NCBI GenBank assembly: GCA_964446235.1
Contig: CAYUNW010000004.1
Coordinates: 19,777 to 83,776, forward strand
Source of the DNA: CAYUNW01 sp964446235
GTDB lineage: Bacteria; Patescibacteriota; Microgenomatia; 2-02-FULL-39-11
Reading direction: 5' to 3'
Length of the DNA stretch: 64,000 nt
Shown here: positions 60,449 to 64,000 of the stretch, one piece after another
Numbering within the stretch: position 1 is the first letter of the stretch
How the letters are laid out: every line of letters starts with the position of its first letter
Notes under the pieces: generated by a model
Databases searched by the model: none
What the model was told of the DNA's origin: nothing
What the model saw: the letters and a program-made list of their open reading frames with translations, nothing else
Position numbers and translations under genes: made by a program

Positions 60449-61318
60449 TTAATCTTTTTCAAATAACGTTTCAAAAATAAAATCAGAAATATAATTTGCA
60501 TTCTTTAATTTCAGTGCAATCTCACAATTTGGATTATGTTTTTCAAATATTGTACGACCTCTCATTTTCCCACTTATGACTACATTTACTCCGCTTATTT
60601 TCCACAGCGCTTGACTTGGATAAGCATTTAGATATACGGCTAAAGGATCATGAAGGTGAAAATTCTTCTCCCTTTTATGATCATATTTTTCATACCATGT
60701 CAAAAGCAGTTTTTTCAGCCAATTATTTGTTTTGTTATTTAACGGAATTCTTTCAATCTTCTCTCTTGTCCAGTAAACATGTCTTGTCACGTCCAAAGGA
60801 ACTACTCTGACTTGTATATTTTTGATTTCCCGGAAAAAAAGTCCGGCTGCATCCGTATCAAAAGCGATATTTGTCTCTGCATATTTAGTCTCATTACCCT
60901 CAACCTCAAATGCTCCACCCATCAATGTAATTTCCTGAATTTTTTCTTTCCTGATTATTTTCAGCGGATCAGTCAAAGGTCCCAAAGAAATTAATTTATT
61001 ATTTTCCGCATTTACGATATTTATTTTTCGGATATTTACTTTCGGATGTACACCCCAGACACCGTCTGCACCGTGAAAATAATCCGGCCAGGGATGATCC
61101 AGATTACCGCATAAAGGAAGATTAGAACCGTTTCGGAAACTCCAAGATCTGGCAACAAAAGAAATAAATTCTTTAGCATTTACAGAGGTGGTCTCTTCAT
61201 TAGCATTGCCAAAAGTTGATATTAGTATGTTTCTGGTAAAAGGATTCAATCTATAAAGCAAAACTAATGCTACCAAATCATCTATTCCCGGATCGCTTAC
61301 CACTGTAAAACTATTCAT
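60449..61318 (-). CDS. Inosine-uridine nucleoside hydrolase-like protein (IUNH family)
   Basis: The 289-residue protein has the calcium-binding N-terminus SDPGIDDLVALVLL (DPGxDD), the LISLGPLTDPLKII segment, TLMGGAFEVEGN, ETNIAFDTDAAGLFF and the C-terminal HDPLAVYLN histidine/aspartate motif. It should hydrolyse ribonucleosides to base and ribose. It overlaps the preceding HAD-domain gene by 4 nt (ATGA), so it is translationally coupled and under the T-box leader. Confidence 0.85.
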   Translation of the reverse strand: MNSFTVVSDPGIDDLVALVLLYRLNPFTRNILISTFGNANEETTSVNAKEFISFVARSWSFRNGSNLPLCGNLDHPWPDYFHGADGVWGVHPKVNIRKINIVNAENNKLISLGPLTDPLKIIRKEKIQEITLMGGAFEVEGNETKYAETNIAFDTDAAGLFFREIKNIQVRVVPLDVTRHVYWTREKIERIPLNNKTNNWLKKLLLTWYEKYDHKREKNFHLHDPLAVYLNAYPSQALWKISGVNVVISGKMRGRTIFEKHNPNCEIALKLKNANYISDFIFETLFEKD

Positions 61319-63177
61319 AATAACTTTTCTAAAATATCTATAACACCTTTAATGGTTTGTTTATCGGAAACATATGCACAATTTTTAGCTGTCTTTTCAT
61401 CGATTCTTGACCCGGCTACAAATGCACACATTACTCCATTATCCCGCTCTACCCAATCTGACATGCTATTACCCACAATCACGATACTATGACCAAATAA
61501 TGATAATGTGTTCAAGCATATCCCTTTCTGTTTTTTAAATTCTCCCTGATGTATACCTATATACCCAGGTAATGAAAATGAGTAATCTATTGTCAAAGAT
61601 GGATAACATTTCGCTATCATTGGATAAACTATTCTCATCACTTCCTCAGATCCGAAAACAGTAATAGATGTTTCCCTATTTGCTCCAAATGCCCACTCTA
61701 TTGAAGGATTATCAAAACTCTTTCCTCCAAATTCTGGCGCTATACAATCTTCTACATTAGGATATCCATACTCAACAAGATGTTCTGTAAGCCAGGATTT
61801 AATTCTCTCAACATTATTAATACCATTTAAGATAATTTTATTACCATTATAAAAAATAATATTCCCATTCTCCGCAACTACCGGACCGTCTATACCTAAA
61901 TTACTACCGAAATGAATCAACTGCTGTAGCGGAGAGTCGGAACATAAACCCACAGACATCCCTTTTTCTTTCAATGCTCTTATTAATTCTTGTAACTTAC
62001 TGACATCTTCTGGTTTGATATATCCATCCGTTGAATCATCAGGTATAAGTGTTCCGTTTACATCCAAAAAGACGATATTTCTAGGCAACTTCAAAGCTTC
62101 CAATTTTTCTTGTAGTTCTCCCTGCTTTTTTGTAATTTCCCAATGATAATCAAAATTTTCCATAAGCCACATAGTTATTTGACTCATCGGTGTATCTATA
62201 TCCACTCCATAAATCTCATGCATATATATTTGGAAGTTGTCATCCATATGTTTAAGTAATATTGGTTTACCTGTTTTTCCATCTGTATTTTGGAAAAATT
62301 CTAAATTGGCCTGAAGTACTCTCAAGGCGAAATTCTTCTCAATTTCGATAGGAATTCCAGCTCTGGCTGTGGTGCTGACAAAAGGTAAAATATAAGGTGC
62401 TCTACCAAACTCACCGCTTGGTAGTTTCAAAACCAATCCGCTTGCACCCAGCAAATAATCCCTTGGATCACCTAAATCGATTTTGTCAAAAACATCCACT
62501 CCGTCTGTTGTTTTATATGTCACAACCGGATCTATTACTAATCCCATCTCTGATAATTTTTTTGGTTTACCAATTTGGATACCGGGTACTACTTTAGCAA
62601 TATTTACTCCCTGAAATATCAACCCCTCTAAAGAAGCTATGACGCTTCCCCCGCTGAATATATCATCTTCCGTAATAGATGCTGGTATTTGGTGTAAATT
62701 ATCGGCAATTTTTTTTGCCTGATCGGGTAATGACAAATTTCCCGGTCTAGGTACTTGTCCGAAATCTTTCATACCTCCCAAAAAATATCCTCTTGATACT
62801 TTATGTCCAAATACACCTTCATCCATAAGTGGATCAAGACTGATAATCGGATTTGAAGCGGACTTTTCTCTGACCTTTTTTTCCAACTCATCCGAATCGT
62901 ATAAATGAAGTTGGAAATTACCTTTGGATTTGTAAGCCCATCTGAAATGATCTGCTAATTTCGTAAAAAAAGTATCATATTCCTCAAGTAAAACAGCCAA
63001 CGCTTCATCTTCTTCCAAGTGATAATCAATATGCATTTTTTCTGCAATAGGAGACATGGTAAATTTGCCGTCTTTTCTCATAATATAGACAAAATCCACC
63101 TCAGCACCCACCTCAACGATACTTTCTTGAGGCCAACTGATTTCTGCTTTTGGTTCTGATTTTAATGATTCTTTCAT
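61315..63177 (-). CDS. Two-domain protein: unassigned N-terminal domain and Cof-like HAD domain
   Basis: The ATG at 63177 is used (SD GGAG 8-9 nt upstream; the TTG at 63192 is inside the terminator region), giving 620 residues. The N-terminal ~370 residues do not match a family I can name (GHKVSRGYFLGGMKDFGQV, then GDPRDYLLGASGLVLKLPSGE). From about residue 375, IVFLDVNGTLIPDD is HAD motif I, GLCSDSP motif II, FKKQKGICL motif III and VIVGNSMSDWVE motif IV. The canonical second Asp of DxD is Asn (DVNGT), so phosphatase activity may be weak or altered. It shares an operon and T-box with the nucleoside hydrolase. Confidence 0.7.
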   Translation of the reverse strand: MKESLKSEPKAEISWPQESIVEVGAEVDFVYIMRKDGKFTMSPIAEKMHIDYHLEEDEALAVLLEEYDTFFTKLADHFRWAYKSKGNFQLHLYDSDELEKKVREKSASNPIISLDPLMDEGVFGHKVSRGYFLGGMKDFGQVPRPGNLSLPDQAKKIADNLHQIPASITEDDIFSGGSVIASLEGLIFQGVNIAKVVPGIQIGKPKKLSEMGLVIDPVVTYKTTDGVDVFDKIDLGDPRDYLLGASGLVLKLPSGEFGRAPYILPFVSTTARAGIPIEIEKNFALRVLQANLEFFQNTDGKTGKPILLKHMDDNFQIYMHEIYGVDIDTPMSQITMWLMENFDYHWEITKKQGELQEKLEALKLPRNIVFLDVNGTLIPDDSTDGYIKPEDVSKLQELIRALKEKGMSVGLCSDSPLQQLIHFGSNLGIDGPVVAENGNIIFYNGNKIILNGINNVERIKSWLTEHLVEYGYPNVEDCIAPEFGGKSFDNPSIEWAFGANRETSITVFGSEEVMRIVYPMIAKCYPSLTIDYSFSLPGYIGIHQGEFKKQKGICLNTLSLFGHSIVIVGNSMSDWVERDNGVMCAFVAGSRIDEKTAKNCAYVSDKQTIKGVIDILEKLL

Positions 63178-63452
63178 GTTTTTCTCCAACAAAAAATCCC
63201 GTCTTCGAATTTCAGAATACTGAAACCCAAGGACGGGATCTCACCGTGGTGCCACCTTGTCTTCCGGATACTTACAAAAAATCCACCCGGTGGGTGGAGT
63301 GAAAATAATATAAGTAACCGCTTATTATCTGCGCTCCGTTGCCGACACGCTTTGTCTAATTTTTACGGTTGACTTCCGTCATAGTAATTTCTTTGTAAAA
63401 GAATTTCTCCTATGCAGCTTGTCTACTGCGGTAGACTCAAACGCTTTTATTG
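63178..63452 (-). promoter_or_regulatory. T-box riboswitch leader (antiterminator and terminator resolved)
   Basis: On the minus strand the leader carries the T-box core AAGGTGGCACCACGG (plus 63244-63258). CAAGG and ACGG pair with the later CCGT and CCTTG, and the UGGC bulge would pair with a tRNA ending in GCCA (G at position 73). The mutually exclusive terminator follows (63191-63239). Upstream are several stem-like segments, including a TCCACCC/GGGTGGA hairpin with a U6 run (63276-63298). A promoter-like TG-T-TAGAAT lies at 63459-63467. I could not fix the specifier codon. T-boxes usually control amino-acid genes, which is unusual here. Confidence 0.88.
63191..63239 (-). terminator. T-box-controlled intrinsic terminator
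   Basis: On the minus strand ATCCCGTC pairs with GACGGGAT and, inside, TTTCAG with CTGAAA. A run of six T follows. It ends 13 nt before the ATG at 63177. The 5' half of this hairpin (CCCGTCCTTG) also contributes to the antiterminator, as in classic T-box leaders. Confidence 0.88.
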
Positions 63453-63532
63453 ATATATATTCTAACATAACCAATCAACTACTATAAAAAATCTGCAAAC
63501 GTAAAAACCGAATTCTTTTTAAAAAATTTATT

Positions 63533-63811
63533 TCAGAGCTCAAATTTATCAAGCATCTCCTGTAGATTTACCCCATTTTTCTCAAGACATTGTTTGTAAT
63601 AATCGTTGTATTCATCATAGTAAAAAAGTTTGTTTTTCTTTCCGTAAACGACAGTCTGCTTGAAACACCATCTTCTTATACCGATAATGCTTTTTTCAAA
63701 TAAAAACCACAACAAATACATCAAAACCGTAATAATTATTAAAAAAAGGAAAAAAAGGAAAAAGTATCTGATGATTTTATCGGATTTTTCAGTTTTTTCA
63801 TCCAAAACCAT
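63533..63811 (-). CDS. Small single-pass membrane protein of unknown function
   Basis: The 92-residue protein has a charged N-terminus, one long hydrophobic segment (about residues 15-38: YFFLFFLFLIIITVLMYLL) and a soluble tail with CFKQTVVYGKKNKLFYYDEYNDYYKQCLEKNG. It matches nothing I recognise. Confidence 0.55.
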   Translation of the reverse strand: MVLDEKTEKSDKIIRYFFLFFLFLIIITVLMYLLWFLFEKSIIGIRRWCFKQTVVYGKKNKLFYYDEYNDYYKQCLEKNGVNLQEMLDKFEL

Positions 63812-63937
63812 AATGAAAGTATAGCATCTATAAAAAATATTCTTTTTTTACAGAAGTAATCGATGTCCATATGATAAAAAATTTATTTTCAAATTCCGAA
63901 TAAAACCAATATAGATGAGAACTTTTTTATAAATATT

Positions 63938-64000
63938 CTAATTTAGGTACTGAGCCAGCACATGGTATCCACTCCAGGGTCCTAAATCTACAGATACCCG
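63938..64000 (-). CDS. Possible C-terminal end of a gene continuing beyond the window
   Basis: An open minus-strand frame enters at the window edge and ends at a TAG (63938-63940), giving VDLGPWSGYHVLAQYLN as the last residues. The stretch from 63812 to 63937 shows no other gene. The fragment is too short to identify. Confidence 0.3.
   Translation of the reverse strand, partial: RVSVDLGPWSGYHVLAQYLN

Noticed and set aside
1..64000. CRISPR array, insertion sequence, prophage or integrated element
   Set aside because: No regularly spaced repeats, transposase, integrase or flanking direct repeats were recognised.
1..64000. UGA-recoded genetic code (as in Gracilibacteria)
   Set aside because: Several well-supported genes, such as the phosphoribulokinase and the GTPase-CysD fusion, end at TGA at the expected protein length.

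Overview
The window is AT-rich, densely coded bacterial DNA that reads with the standard bacterial code: many genes end in TGA, so it is not a UGA-recoded lineage. The gene content resembles candidate phyla radiation (Patescibacteria) bacteria, possibly Microgenomates. Indications are an archaeal-type RuBisCO with ribose-1,5-bisphosphate isomerase, a short MetG, many small membrane or secreted proteins of unknown function, several polyprenyl- or membrane-linked glycosyltransferases, and almost no amino-acid or cofactor biosynthesis. The taxonomic placement is inference. I saw no rRNA, tRNA, CRISPR array, insertion sequence or phage gene.

Layout. 0-6 kb: a TPR glycosyltransferase-like membrane protein cut by the window edge, a FemAB-type transferase, NIF3, and a UvrD helicase-nuclease fusion. 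6-12.3 kb: a two-component system, a small secreted protein and a MacAB-like export system. Their promoters share an 11-bp tandem repeat that probably binds the response regulator. 12.3-15 kb: an ArsR regulator overlapping a DUF302-glutaredoxin fusion, then DUF134, DUF5320 and ZIP transporter genes, with clear palindromic operators. 15-24 kb: RmuC, MetG, TatD, a coupled envelope-glycan cluster, and an Hsp20 gene under a CIRCE element. 24-28 kb: CutA, a polymer-forming membrane protein, an NTPase and exonuclease VII.

29-32.2 kb holds a phosphoribulokinase convergent with an R15P isomerase-RuBisCO operon. These could make and use ribulose-1,5-bisphosphate by two routes. 32-38 kb carries small nuclease, zinc-ribbon, RRM, VOC, PQQ-dehydrogenase-like and cupin genes, plus a 54-residue secreted repeat peptide. 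38.3-47.3 kb is a co-directional operon. It begins with an unusual fusion of a CysN-like GTPase domain to CysD (ATP sulfurylase). Two paralogous membrane alkaline-phosphatase-superfamily enzymes with threonine nucleophiles follow, then a small membrane protein with a YLDPG motif, a phosphodiesterase-like enzyme and a polytopic membrane protein. This is the best candidate for an undescribed system.

47-56 kb: RtcB, an HD hydrolase, a GH125 mannosidase, and an ADP-forming acyl-CoA synthetase carrying a GNAT domain next to a histone-deacetylase-like gene. 56-64 kb: secreted and membrane proteins, then a nucleoside hydrolase and HAD-domain operon preceded by a convincing T-box riboswitch, although neither gene is an obvious amino-acid gene.

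Many genes have no Shine-Dalgarno sequence. Instead they carry an extended -10 box (TG-N-TAnnnT) 6-13 nt before the start codon, so leaderless or near-leaderless transcription looks common here.
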